From Prorocentrum cordatum (Eukaryota > Sar > Dinophyceae > Prorocentrales > Prorocentraceae), in contig CAUYUJ010004280.1 in NCBI GenBank assembly GCA_963575745.1, positions 480,095 through 544,094 on the forward strand: DNA of 64,000 bases. Reading direction: 5' to 3'. How positions within the stretch are numbered: the stretch's first letter is position 1; each line of letters opens with the position of its first letter. Below, one piece after another: positions 43,310 through 54,224 of the stretch. A program made the translations under genes and the position numbers. Under the pieces are notes generated by a model. It had not been told where the DNA came from. It ran no database searches and saw nothing but the letters and a program-made list of their open reading frames with translations.

Positions 43310-43940
43310 CCGGGATCCGTTGCGACTTCGGGTGGCCCCCTGTTGCCCCGCGGGTGGTGCCCGGTGCCCCCTGATGTCCCACTGTGCTGCGATGCCTGGC
43401 GGCCGCCCTTCGGCACCCTGGGGGCTCTGTGGCCGGCGCCCGACGATGTCCCGACACGTCGCGCTTCCTGGTTGCCGGCTCGGTGCCCTCTGGGTGGCCG
43501 GTGCCCTGCGACGTCCCAATCTGCTGCGACTTCGGGCTGTCGCCCCGGTGCCACGTTGGTCCTGCAGGTGCTGTGTACGGCCGGTGTTCTGTGGGTAATT
43601 GCTTGATGGCCAGTGCCTTATGATCACGGAGCTTGTTCAGCTACTCGCAAAGTGCCTACTCGCAGACGTCTGACAAAAAAAAAGTCTTCCTATACGGAAT
43701 GCATCGTAAATCCCCCGCGGCGGATCAAGACCATTTGTGAATGCGAATAGCTACTTTGCGAGTAGTGGAGCGCGCTTGCCTATACGATGTCCCAATCTGC
43801 TGCGATTTCTGGCTGCTGCCCTGGTGCTCTCTGGCTGGTGCTCTATGGCTGGCGCCATGTGGCGTCCCAATCTGCTGCGATTTCCGGCTGCTGCCCTGGT
43901 GCCTTCTGGTTTGTATTCCACGGTCGGTGCTACGTCATGC
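43310..43940 (+). repeat. Minisatellite of 65-80 bp, interrupted
   Basis: GTCCCAATCTGCTGCGA and variants occur near 43375, 43448, 43514, 43787 and 43867, with CTGGTTGCCGGCTCGGTGCC-like text between. The array is split at 43641-43765 by a TIR element. Confidence 0.65.
43641..43765. mobile_element. 125-bp TIR element inside a minisatellite
   Basis: It starts CTACTCGCAAAGT and ends ACTTTGCGAGTAG, a perfect 13-bp inverted repeat. The interior has an A run and is less GC-rich than the host array. Confidence 0.6.
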
Positions 43941-44124
43941 CATCTGAGCTTGCGCGTCGGGCGTCCAAGAACTTACTGTCCGGGGGTCCACGCTTGTAAT
44001 ATTTCGCTGTTTTCGTCTCTTCGAGGCGAGTCTTGGGCGCTGGGGCCGTCAAAACCCCCTCGGCCTGTGGGAAGGCCCCCCGTCTTTATCCCATTACCCC
44101 TCCTCTCCTCTTTCCTCCCCCTGC

Positions 44125-44344
44125 CTCTCATCGTCATCATCACCATCATCTTCTTCGTCATCGTTATCCTCCTCTTCCTCCTCCTCCTTTTCCTCCTCCT
44201 CCTCCTCCTCCTCCTCATCATCATCATCATCATCATTAACATCAGCATCAGCACCATCATAATCGTCATCATCATCCTTATCATCACCATCACCATCATC
44301 ATCGTCATCGTCATTGTCGTCATCATCATCAGCATCGTCATCAT
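44125..44344 (+). repeat. (CAT)n and CTC microsatellite, left flank of the LINE
   Basis: CAT/ATC repeats with a CTC run at 44165-44215. The LINE's SL stack begins at its end, and the same kind of repeat resumes after the LINE at 49025. Confidence 0.85.
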
Positions 44345-44395
44345 CCGTAGTCATTTTGGCTCAAGCCATTTTGGCTCTAGCCATTTGGGCTCAAG
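44345..44395 (+). other. Stack of three relic spliced leaders
   Basis: 44345-44365 is an almost full SL (CCGTAG with TCATTTTGGCTCAAG). 44366-44380 (CCATTTTGGCTCTAG) and 44381-44395 (CCATTTGGGCTCAAG) are 15-base truncated copies. The truncation point is the GTAG inside the SL, which would act as the acceptor when a relic-bearing transcript is trans-spliced again. The order therefore records at least three rounds of trans-splicing and reinsertion, the oldest being nearest the coding part. Confidence 0.9.
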
Positions 44396-44484
44396 CCGAC
44401 GGGGTAGCTCAGGCGGTTGCGGCTTGGAAGGGACAGGCCCCGCGTGAGATCTTTTGTTTCATCGCACCTCGCACACAGTGTTTC

Positions 44485-45096
44485 ATGTCTCGTTCCTCGC
44501 ATTTTGCCATGGCGGGCGAGGCTCCTCCTGCTTGGGCGCAAGCCCTGATCGCGCCGGTCACTGGCCTTGACTCGGCGCTGCAGCAGAACCTAGGGGTACC
44601 CAGTGGCACCATCACGACAATGAAAGAGGACTTCACCCAGATGGCCGCGAGGCTCCACATCCTCGAGGCTAGCATGGAATCCGACCAGCACTCCACGGAC
44701 GCATTGGAGGACATCGCGAAGGATGCCGAGCAGCAGGTGCGCATCAAGCGTCTTGAGGAGTCCGTTGGGAAGAGCGAGACCATGCTCATCGCGGTGACGG
44801 GCCAGAGCAGTGGTTGCAGTAGTAGTGGACCAGCTTCGAGTCGTCGCCGTCTGCTCAGCCCTGGCTCCACGAGGCAGGGCATTTCATTTCACACATCCCG
44901 AGCTTCAACGAGTGCGGATGCTCAAGAAGGTGCAGCTCGCCTCGTTCTACTGGGATTTCCTCGCCCTCTCATGGGGGCTACGCTACGGAAGGCCGCGGAG
45001 ATGGTGAGGGGCAAGTGCGTCCCAACGGACCAGCAGCAGAGGGTAGCGATCAAGGCTTTCGACATGAAACGCCAGGCCATTTACGAGTTCGGCTAG
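44485..45096 (+). pseudogene. LINE ORF1-like frame
   Basis: 204 codons from ATG 44485 (MSRSSHFAMAGEAPPAWAQA). Residues about 45-110 are rich in heptad-like Leu, Ile and Glu (MAARLHILEASMESDQ, VRIKRLEESVGKSETM) and could form a coiled coil, as is common in LINE ORF1 proteins that bind RNA. A Ser/Arg stretch follows. The frame may continue after a frameshift to about 45420 (DFLSDFQKIEWQRRA). Its position before the endonuclease is the main reason for the call. Confidence 0.5.
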
Positions 45097-45566
45097 GCGC
45101 TAGAGGCGTCGGATTTCCTATCGGACTTCCAGAAGATCGAATGGCAACGGCGAGCTGTTCTCAGTCAAGGTGCGCGCTTCTTCAGGGCCGCTTCCCAGTG
45201 GGATCCAACGGGCTTGGAGGTGATGTGTACATACTTCGCAGTGCTGAAGACTCAGTGCGCGTGTCTCACCTCTCAGTGCTTGAAAACAGTAACGATGCCA
45301 GTCTTGATTTGCAGCAGATCTCCCTCGATGAGTTTGGTATCGGGGCTGAGGCGGCCGCGCTGCTGAGGGCCGCCAACACTGCGATGCGCCGGCCCCTTTC
45401 GGCAGTCCAACAGCCGCCCTGACAGTTTGCAAGTGCATGAGAGTGAGACGCAGTCTTGTCGCTTTTCTCCTTCCCCCCCCCTTCCGACGGCACTTCGGAC
45501 AGCTCCGACGTGGAAGACAGCAGTATGATTACGGATTCCCCTTTCTCTCCCACCCGCTCCTTCTCG

Positions 45567-46190
45567 ATGGTGACATGGAATGCTCGCGCTCTTTTTGCGT
45601 CTGCGCTGTGCGGAGGGGGCCCTGCTAGACAAAGGTTCCGGCAATTCTTGCGGTTCCAGCTGAGGGGGGCATAATCATAATTATCAATAGCAGGTTGGCC
45701 TCTGCTTTCACGCACATCTCTCATCGGCCATTGCATGATGGCCGAATTCTTCTCACTGACTGCGTTGGCAGGGAGGGCACTCTCGGCGCAGTCAGTGTCC
45801 ACATGCCGAACACGCGTCACGGGCGGCCACTTTACCGCCAAGCGCTAACGCGTATCTGCAAGGCGCCGCCTGCGCCGACACAATGCTTTAATCTGATTTG
45901 GGGCGATTGGAACTTCGCATTGGAGGACGAGGGGAGATTTGCACATGGTGGGACGAGCTGGACGGCTGGGGACAGGTGGCACACGCAATTTTTCGAGTCT
46001 AAATGCAGTAGGTGGGTGGAACAGCACCAAGCGGATCCTATTCGCGCACGCGCTTCACGGTTGGATCACATATACACTGATTTACCGCGCGCTGCTGTCC
46101 GACTTTACACTGCAGGCCACGGTGTGAAATCGGCTTCAACGTTTCGAACCGTCCGAGCACCTCTCTGTTGCTGTTGCGATACAGAAGCTT
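45567..46190 (+). pseudogene. LINE AP-endonuclease region, frameshifted
   Basis: The exonuclease-endonuclease-phosphatase fold is visible in two frames. MVTWNARALF at 45567 is the usual first strand. After a frameshift before 45695 come GDWNFALEDEGRF (45902) and SRLDHIYTDLP (about 46055), the catalytic Asp/Asn and the final strand. In an intact LINE this enzyme nicks target DNA to prime reverse transcription. The glutamate-containing motif between the two halves is lost or hidden by the frameshift. Confidence 0.75.
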
Positions 46191-48640
46191 GACCGCCCGC
46201 CAGGCCCATGGGGTTCCCGATTGGCTCTGCCAGACCTCGGAGCATTGGCAGCTGGCCCAGGGCGCTCTCGAGGCCATTCCCGCTGACTGGCCCCCGCCCC
46301 GTCGTCTTGAGGCCGCGAAGGCTGTCATGCACGAACGGGCGATTCCCGCCGAGCGTTTACTGACGAACAGGCCTGCGGTGACACCAGAGGAACAGTACTA
46401 CTGGGCTATGTGAGCAGTGAGGGGTTGGAGGGCAGGGAAAATTCAGGTTGTTCGCCGGGCTCTTCTCGCTCGCCCAGTGCTCCGCCAGCTATTTGACGCT
46501 GACAGAGAGACTTGCGTTGACTATGACAAGCTCGGCGAATGTGCTCGCTGGTGTCACTGCAGAGCGCTGGAGGCGCAACTCTCTCGCGAAGAGGCCGCAA
46601 GAGGGGGCGCAACGCAAGCAAGCCATCGATCCGCTGCGCTTAAAGATGCAGATATGGAGGAGGATGCGTCGACGGGTCCACTTGCAGGAGATGTTGGATG
46701 AGGATGGGGGTACCGTGCAGTTCCGCGGAGGAGTCGGGGGAGGCTTCGGCGCGTTTTATTTTGTTGTGGCGGTGGTGGGGGGATCTTTGCCCCTGTGGAG
46801 GAGGACGCGGGCGCGCGGGAGGAGCTGCTGCAGCGCTGCCAGTCTGCGCGACAGCTTCTTGGTGCTATCGAGTGGCGTCTGTGCGAGCATGACTTCTGTG
46901 GGCTGGTTCGGGGCAAACGTAATAGTGCGCCTGGTCCTGGCGGCATTCCGCGCAGCTCCTGGAAAATCGGGCCTGCGGCGGGTATCTTATACCAGGTGCA
47001 CGAGCATCTATACGACACAAACACTACCGACTTCCCTGAGGATATGCGGCACGCGCTGCTGACCTCCTTACTTAAGGGTCAACGCCCCAACGACGTGGGC
47101 GATGCAGTGATGCGGGATGCCAGTAAGGCACGGCCGCTTGCTCTGGCTGACACGTCGCGCAGAGCCCCCTCGACGGGCATGGGATTGCCACTGATGCAGG
47201 TTGCCCCTAAAACAAGCATTGATACACAGCGCGGGGGTGTTGGGGGGGTGTTACTGCCAACACTGCGGAGGCGGAGGAATGGGGGATGTCGCAGCGGCCT
47301 CGAGGTATGCCGGACTCTGTGATACTTCTCATGGACATTGCGGATTTCTTCCCTTCGCTTGTTATTTCCGGGGTCCTGGTCTTGGTCGTGCTGAGCTCGA
47401 TGGGCATCCCAACGCCCATTATATGTTTCTTTGCTGCGCTGTACATTGCCAACACTGCGACGATTGCACCTGCAGGGCGACAACTTTCGACGATCTCGGT
47501 CGGGAGAGGGGTTAGGCAAGGGGGCCCAGCCAGCATGTGTCTGTTCCCCATAGCGTTGGACCTAATCACGCGCTGGCTCCTGTGGAGGGGGAGCCGTCAC
47601 ATCGACGGAAACTTGGGGCATGCGGATGACCTGTTGTTTTGGATTGCGCGACGTATACTCGGACCTTGCCCCGACGTTGCGTGTGTTAGGGCTGCTCGAG
47701 CCTGCGGCCGGCTTGAAGCTGAATTTCGGGAGCTGTCAGATTATTATCACGCGTATCATTTCGATCGACCAAGCGAATACCTTCCTGGATAGCCGACCGC
47801 AGCGATACCGCTCTCTTCAGGTGCTGCGGCATACGAAGTACCTAGGAGTTGGGATAGGGCCCGAAGGGTGCATCCTTGCTTGGCGCGAGGCTCTTGAGAA
47901 ATTCCACAGCCGCGTACGTACGCTCAGGAATGTCGGGCTCGGTCTGGTTACTACGACTGCGATGTTCTCTTCCGCCTGTCTCTCGGTGCTCTGCTACGTC
48001 TTGCAATTCTGCACACCGTCGAAGGAAGTATTCAGGGCGTACAATGCCAGTCTCCAGTTGTTTGCTGCTGCTGCCACTCGCTTCTCTTTCTCTAGCGAGA
48101 TGCTGCGTGGCCGACGCACGCTTGGGCTATCCACTGAATTCCCGAGTCTGGTCCATTATGCTCGTGCCGTGCAGTTGCGCGCGCCCATCACTTGTCCATC
48201 ATTTGCTCTTGCTAAAGGCCAGGCTTGTGAGTGTAGTCACTTGCCAGAATCTGTTCAATGGGAGGGCGGATGATGTCTGTATCGTACGTGCGTTGGGTGG
48301 GTGGTGGAGGGAGTCGTTATTGCATCATTTGTGTAGTCTGAACAATGACTGCGCGGAAATTGTCGAGTGCATCCCTGGGAGTTTCCCGAAGAAGAAGTTG
48401 CAGCGCCGTTTCTTTGCCGCACTTTGCTCGCAAGACCAGATTGACTTGGACAAGTGCCCAGAGTCTGGTCTGATGAAGAAAATATCCCCGTGGTTGCCGC
48501 CGCCCTGTCCTACCGCCGTCGCCCAGATGATTGGCAAGATTCGTTACGCGGTGAAACGCACGAAAATGTATATCGGTATCGCCCCTCTACGGATCGCGTG
48601 TCGTGGGATCTGCACCACTTCGCGCCTCCACTGTGCTTAG
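46191..48640 (+). pseudogene. LINE reverse transcriptase region, frameshifted
   Basis: Frame 1 from 46168 to 47322 carries two in-frame stops (46411 and 46699) and includes APGPGGIPRSSWK near 46930, the start of the fingers domain. The frame then shifts: LLMDIADFFPS (47325) holds the first catalytic Asp, GVRQGGPASMCLF (about 47508) is the template grip, and GHADDLLFWI (47616) is the variant of the YADD box with both Asp kept. Another shift gives GLKLNFGSCQI (about 47710) and HTKYLGVGIGP (about 47832), typical thumb motifs. Catalytic residues are present, but the frame is not continuous. Confidence 0.85.
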
Positions 48641-49018
48641 GGAGGCTATGTTTTTGGTTGCCCGAAAACTGATGACGAGAGGATAGATTTGGATGACATG
48701 CTGAATTATAGTGTTTGCCCTCGGCTGAAAGAAATCTTCAGACGGTGGCTGGGACAGGTTGTGGACTGTGACGACGCGATTCCCTTGCTCACTCTCCTCG
48801 CTCCCACGCTGTGTCCTACGGCTGTTCTGTGCGATGCATCTGTGCGCGAGGCCTCTTTGCACACCCACTCCCACAAACGAGTGGGCAGTACTATTGAGCC
48901 CGGTGCTCTTTTCAAAGCACAGATTCGGCTGCATTGCCGTAGACATCGTGCGCTACAGAAGGCCTGGGCACAAGATGGCTGCAGAGGGGAGTTTGTCGGT
49001 CTTACTGATCCTGGTTGA
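48641..49018 (+). pseudogene. LINE ORF2 C-terminal region
   Basis: Same frame as the preceding segment after an in-frame TAG (48638). GGYVFGCPKTDDERID followed by YSVCPRLKEIFRRWL has the spaced Cys residues seen in C-terminal zinc-knuckle regions of such elements, although one Cys position reads Val/Phe. It ends FVGLTDPG and TGA. Confidence 0.55.
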
Positions 49019-49024
49019 AAAAAC

Positions 49025-49440
49025 ATCAGCACCCTCATCGTCATCATCATCAGCATCGCCATCATCATCATCACCTCCACCACCACCACCATCATAATCA
49101 TCATCATCATCATCACCATCATCATCATCACCGTCGTCATCATCATCATCGTCATCGTCGTCACAATACATCACCCGGCATCTCCCTGCGCCTCATTTTC
49201 ATCATCATCGTAATCATCATAGTCATAACCACGGTCCGCATCATTATCACCAACTTCATCATCAACATCAACATTTACATCAACACCATCATCACCAACA
49301 GCATCAGCCGCATCATCATCACCAGCATCATCATCACCCTCATCATCAGCAGCATCACCATGGCATCCTCATCATCATCATCATCATCATCATCATCACC
49401 TTCACCACCACCATCACCATCATTATCACCATCAACACTA
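49025..49440 (+). repeat. (CAT)n microsatellite, right flank of the LINE
   Basis: CAT/ATC repeats with CACCAC runs, continuing the type of repeat found left of the element. Confidence 0.85.
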
Positions 49441-49469
49441 TCATTCGCATCCAGCATTCTCACTTTCAC

Positions 49470-49740
49470 TTCCACCTCCACCCGTCGACCTCCAGCGTCC
49501 AGCAGCGCAGCACTCCGACCTCCACCCTCCAGCAGCATGTGACTTACCACCTCCACCTCCACCCATCGACCTCCAGCGACCAGCAGCTCAGCACTCCGAC
49601 CTCCACCCTCCAGCATCCGACTTTCCACCTCCACCTCCACCTGCCGACCACCCAGCACTCCGACTCCAGCATCCGGCCTACGACTCTCCACTTCCACCTG
49701 CACCACTTGACCTCCAGCGTCCACCAGCTCATAATTCAGC
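49470..49740 (+). repeat. Minisatellite of about 60-80 bp
   Basis: CCACCTCCAC, CCGACCTCCA, GCGACCAGCAGCTCAGCACT and CCTCCAGCAGC words alternate in four to five units. Confidence 0.6.
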
Positions 49741-49889
49741 ACCCCGACCTCGGCAAACAAGGACTACAAACACTGAGGGCCCCGGCCCCCCCGCGCAAGC
49801 CCTAAAGGGCCCCGCTTCCGGCGGAACCGCTCTCGCTCGCTCGCTCGCTCGCACTATCACCATTATCAAACCAGCATCGTCATCTTCAT

Positions 49890-50960
49890 CATTTGGCTCG
49901 GACTCCTAACCAAACTCCGACTCTGGCTCCAACTCCAGGTCCGACGCCGGCACGACGCTGAGCAGCACGTAGGGTCCCAGCAGTACGTTGCTGGAAGCAC
50001 GACCGACTCCAGGATCTCGGCTGTGTTTGACACGACGGAGCGCAGCATCGGCGAGTCCAACATCCAGGAGTACGGACACCAGCGGCACGACACTGGGCAG
50101 CACGACAGACTTCAGCAGTAAGACGCTCAGTGGCACGACGGGTATCAGCACAACGCTGAGCCGCTTGCCTTGTAACACCAATACGTCGCTGATCACTTTT
50201 CTTCGGAAATGGTGCTGCACCTACGACATCTCTGGCACCCGCTCTTGCTCCGACCCCGTCTTCAGCTCCTACTCCGGTTCCACCCCGACTCCAGCGCTCG
50301 CTCCGACTGCAGTTTTGACCCACATCCCATGCCGACTCCGGTATCGCTCCACCCCCGACTCCTGCTCCTGCCTTGTGGCGCACCGCTTTCATGACATCTG
50401 TCTGGCATTTGGCATACCGACTTCAGGACATTGGCCAGGCCTCTGGCGCACCGACTCAGGACTCGACTACAAACATTATCTACACGTCAGGTACACAGCC
50501 ATTACAGCTACCACCGTCGAAAACATGCCGACTACGCGTTTCATGGTTGGGTCTGTTGCCTGATCCGATTTCGGTTCAGTCTCCTGCTAGGACGTCAGTT
50601 CCGACACTGGCCCCGATCGATTCCACTCCGACTCCGGCTCCGACGCCTTTTCGGATGTCTTTTCCGACGGATATGCAGGTTCTGAAGCTGACGACGTCGG
50701 CAATTTTGGACGCACGGCCCTATCCCACAGGCATGTTGATTAGGCCAACACCGATTCCAGCGCTAGTTCAGTAAATAACTTCTCCGACACACCCTCCGTC
50801 GCCTGCTCCATCTCCGACAGGTTCTCCGACTCCTGGTCTGGATACGGTCCGGTGACCACGCCAGCTCCTTCCTATTATCGATTCCGCTTCCAATTCCGGC
50901 TTCGGGTGCAGAATGGATTGAAAGTTTGGGTGTCTTAGGGGAGATTGCTGCTTGCCACAA
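49890..50960. repeat. Degenerate (GACTCC/GGCTCC)n with GC-rich minisatellite relics
   Basis: Hexamer words CCGACTCCGGCTCC occur throughout. 49975-50170 keeps CGACGCTGAGCAGCACG and CGGCACGACACTGGGCAGCA, related to the GC-rich blocks of 7-12 kb. A lone relic of the same kind is at 51195-51290. Confidence 0.5.
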
Positions 50961-51299
50961 GCCGGCGTCACGGATCGTTATGCGAGGGCTTTGTTAGACG
51001 ACATGCCATGCCTATTTGCCACGCGTCCTTTACGGATGATGGATGACTATGGCATGCGCGTCCAACGCAATTTATTGCCAGTGCTTCGTGAAACAGGATG
51101 GACTGAGCAAATACTACCCCCCTTTGTATTCTGTCTACACATGCACGAAGGGCTGCGGCATTACAGCGGCTTGCAGCAGTTTGACGGCTGAAGCAGTACG
51201 GCATTATCGCTGCGAGTTGCAGGAGTGCGACGCTGAGCAGCGCGACGGCCACCAGCAGCACGACGGCCATCCGGAGTTCTCGTTTTGCAATGGTCTTGA

Positions 51300-52015
51300 A
51301 TGAAATTATATGGGGTGGTGTCATGGCCATTCTCAGGGACACCGTGTTCATGTCCATCGGAGTCGCCTCCTGAGGTCACGATCCCTCGCCGCATTTGAGG
51401 TCTACCTGGGATTTTGCGTGGTACACTCCCTCCCCCCTCTCGTCTCTTTCCTCCCGCTCTCTCTGTCTCTCTCTCTCTCTCTCTTTCTCTGCACGCTGAA
51501 GTGTTCAGTGTGGTTTGCGTGCGGCCCAGCTCTGGGCGCGCACGTCAGCGGGGCGCTGGGGCCCCGCGCCACACAGCCACGCCGCTTCTCTTTGTTACTG
51601 AGGTTGGTGCGGGTGCGGTGCTGCACTCCTTGCGATACCTTGCCTTTTGTTGCACATGGTCTTCGGACTTGTGGAGCCTCGTGCTGTGAACAGGTCGCGG
51701 CCGGTGTGTTTGTGCCCTCTATCTGTCTCTCTCTCTCTCTCCTTCTCTCTCTCTCTCTCTCTCTCTATTTCAACTCTGTTTCTCTTTCTCTCGCTTCTCT
51801 TTCCCCGTTTTCATGTCTGTCGTTCACGCCTCTTCCCTGGCTCCCCTCCTTGCGCCTATCCAGGGGGTTGACGTTGTGTGTCTCTACAACTGTTTTGTTT
51901 TTGGCCGCAGTCTCCTTGTTCTCCTCCTCCGCCGCCGCCGCGTCCGTTGTGTGTTAATACGACCTTTTGGTTCGCATTGTCCTTGTGTCACCGTCGGGTT
52001 CGCGTGGGTAAACTA
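51300..52015. other. Spacer with two (CT)n tracts
   Basis: (CT)n at 51462-51492 and 51725-51770. The intervening sequence has no recognised gene. Confidence 0.4.
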
Positions 52016-52019
52016 CCTT

Positions 52020-52119
52020 AATTGAACGTCAGCATCATCACCGCCATCAGCTTCATCATCAGCATCAGCTTCATCATTATCATCATCACCATCATCAGCA
52101 TCATCATCACCAGCATCAC

Positions 52120-52167
<48 letters not shown>

Positions 52168-52545
52168 AATCATAATCATAATCAGCATCATCAGCATCAT
52201 CAGCATCATCAGCATCGTCATCGTCATCATCGTCATCAACATCATCATCATTAGTTTCATCATCATCAGCATCATCATCGTCATCACCATTATCCTTTTT
52301 ATTATTACCATCATCATCATCATCACAATACTCATCGTCACAATTTTCACCATCGTCACTATCGCCATCAGCACCATCGCCATCATCATCTTGATAGTAT
52401 TAACCATGACGCTAATACTAACGTTACTCATCATCAGCATCATCATGTTCATCTTCATGTTCATCTTCATCTTCACCACCACTGTCACCGTCACCATCAC
52501 CATCCTCCTCATCATCGTTTTATTGTTATCATTGTTCCTCTCCCA
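52020..52545 (+). repeat. (CAT)n microsatellite
   Basis: CAT/ATC repeat with AAT and GTC variants, about 490 bp long. Confidence 0.9.
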
Positions 52546-52633
52546 TCCCTAGCCCCTCCTTCTCCCCCATCCCCCCTCCTGTTCTCCCCTCTCCTTCCCT
52601 CCCCCCCGGAGGAGCTGGGGGAGGGCTGGGCAG

Positions 52634-52680
52634 GGCCTGCTCCACCGCGACGTGAAGGCCGAGAACGTACTCCTCTGCAC
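52634..52680 (+). CDS. Orphan exon with protein-kinase catalytic loop
   Basis: After a C/T-rich tract (52540-52600), GGGCAG|GGCCTG opens a frame reading GLLHRDVKAENVLLC. HRDVKAEN is the kinase subdomain VIB loop with the catalytic Asp, the Lys typical of Ser/Thr kinases, and the Asn that binds magnesium. The acceptor has the AG|G form seen in the CFAP52-like gene. The donor is uncertain: the GC at ACCG|GCGGGG and the GT inside AACGTACTCC are both possible. No neighbouring kinase exon (glycine loop, DFG or APE) is found in the window. A (TGC)n run follows at 52730-52757. Confidence 0.5.
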
Positions 52681-52728
52681 CGGCGGGGCGGGGACCTCGC
52701 GCAGTCCTCCCCCCCCCTCGCCCTGGAT

Positions 52729-52760
<32 letters not shown>

Positions 52761-52944
52761 TCTGCCCAGACCTCCTGCGACCTGTCCTTTTCAATCCATG
52801 TAACTGCCAGTTTCGGCGGGTAGAGCCTTTCACCCGGTCTCGGAGCCAGCAAAAGCGGACCCGGGCGAAAAGGAAGGGCTCGCAACCTCAGGGGCCGCGC
52901 ATTGATAGCATTGCGTCGTCGGATGTTTGGGTGCCTCGTCACTG

Positions 52945-52965
52945 CTTCAGCAAGCTTGGCTCAAG
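52945..52965 (+). other. Decayed spliced-leader relic
   Basis: Matches the 21-base SL at 15 of 21 positions, including the last ten (TTGGCTCAAG) and the internal AG. It lies 33 bases before the start codon at 52999, at a spacing close to that of the 39314 relic. Confidence 0.5.
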
Positions 52966-52998
52966 GCTCAGGAGCCAGCTCGAGCAGCGCATGCAATA

Positions 52999-54219
52999 AT
53001 GAGCAAGGGCTTCATCGCCCTTGGTAATGTATTCTGGCTCCCAGACGTGATGTCGAGCTCGCTGATGGCTGCAACTGCTCGGTACCCCATCACGCTCATG
53101 TTGGTTGGCCTGTCCATCTGTGTCGGTGCCGTTGACGTGCGCAGCTGTGATTGGGTGGATGGCCACCTGCAGGTGAAATGGCAGGCACCCGCAGGTACAC
53201 CTTCTGATTACTACGAGATCCAGCTGTCCAGCACGTCAGAGGGCCAAGCTTTCGGGATCTTTTCCACTGCAGCCTTGTCAGCAGACATCGACTCCCTGTC
53301 GCCAAGCACGACCTACTGGGTTCGAGTGCGCGCGCACGCGTGAGGCACTCCAAGTCTCGGCCCTGGCACTTGGAGCAGTCCCGGCGCCGCCAGGGAATGT
53401 CGCACCGGTGCCGTTCCCGCGCCCGTGGCTTCAACGACGCGGACGGCACCTGGAGCCATGACGCTCGAGGTCATGCGCGAGTCGGAGTTCACGTACGACG
53501 TTGATTACCTCATGAACCACAACTCTGGGAGCCTGTTGGGAGATGTGTCGCTTCTCACTTTCTCCACCTACCAGGGCTGGCTGAATGTCACTATGCAGAA
53601 CGCAACGTATACGCTGTTTTGTGTGGACATTGTGTCGACACGGATTCCCGACACTATCACCACAGGTGGAAACGATTCATTCGCGGATTATGCGTCCTGC
53701 AACGACAACGAAAATGCAACCGACCCGCAGTGCGAGTGTGACAATTCGATAGATCGCTGGGTCGGTGGACTGAACGTCGACAAATATTGCCGTCAGACTG
53801 ACGGGTCGGCTTGCCACTCCTTCCGTGACCGAGATTGCCATTGCAATTGCACGACGTCTAGCTTGCAGTATTCCGCCACTTACACCGGTATGATGCCAGT
53901 GGTCTTTGGCGGACAACAAGTGCTTGGCGCTTGGTACTCACATCCAAAGGCCACCGAGTGTGCAGAGCACGAGGAGCTTAGGGAGCGTCGAAGCGATGGC
54001 ACGGTGTGTACTTGGAAGCGGCGACCAGCTGCACGAGTGATGCGAGGCTGGCAGGTATTGGAGGCGGGCTGGAACGCGTCATCGGGTCCCATGCGCAGCG
54101 TGGATCCCGAGCAGGTTGCGCAGAACGCCGCCGTCGTCCGAAAGGTGCTTGCAAGTCAACCGATGTTTCCGTGGCAGTGCGGAGGCACTACTCAAGAAAG
54201 CGCCGTACTGTTAGTTTGA
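52999..54219 (+). pseudogene. Intronless secreted FN3-domain protein with one in-frame TGA
   Basis: One frame of 406 codons runs from ATG 52999 to TGA 54217, interrupted only by TGA at 53341-53343. Residues about 30-52 (ARYPITLMLVGLSICVGA) form a signal peptide or anchor. Residues about 52-125 form a fibronectin type III domain (HLQVKWQAPAGTPSDYYEIQ, then SPSTTYWVRVRAHA), and the TGA stands between this and GTPSLGPGTWSSP, which completes the domain. The remainder is Cys-rich (CECDNSIDRW, DRDCHCNCTTSS) with several N-glycosylation sites, which suits a secreted or surface protein. Its own family is not recognised. A CGA or GGA to TGA change would explain the stop. The lack of introns and the SL relic suggest a retrogene. 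An ATG at 52991 gives a two-codon upstream frame. Confidence 0.65.
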
Positions 54220-54224
54220 GGGCA

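Larger units (their letters stand above)
44345..49018 (+). mobile_element. Decayed non-LTR retrotransposon (LINE) with SL stack
   Basis: The element has, in order, an SL stack, an ORF1-like frame, an AP-endonuclease-like region, a reverse transcriptase and a C-terminal Cys-rich region. ORF2 is broken by at least four frameshifts and three in-frame stops, so the copy is dead. It ends near 49018 in TGAAAAAACATC, a short A run, after which the ATC microsatellite resumes. CATCAGCA-like text on both sides could be a target duplication but is indistinct in a microsatellite. Confidence 0.85.
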
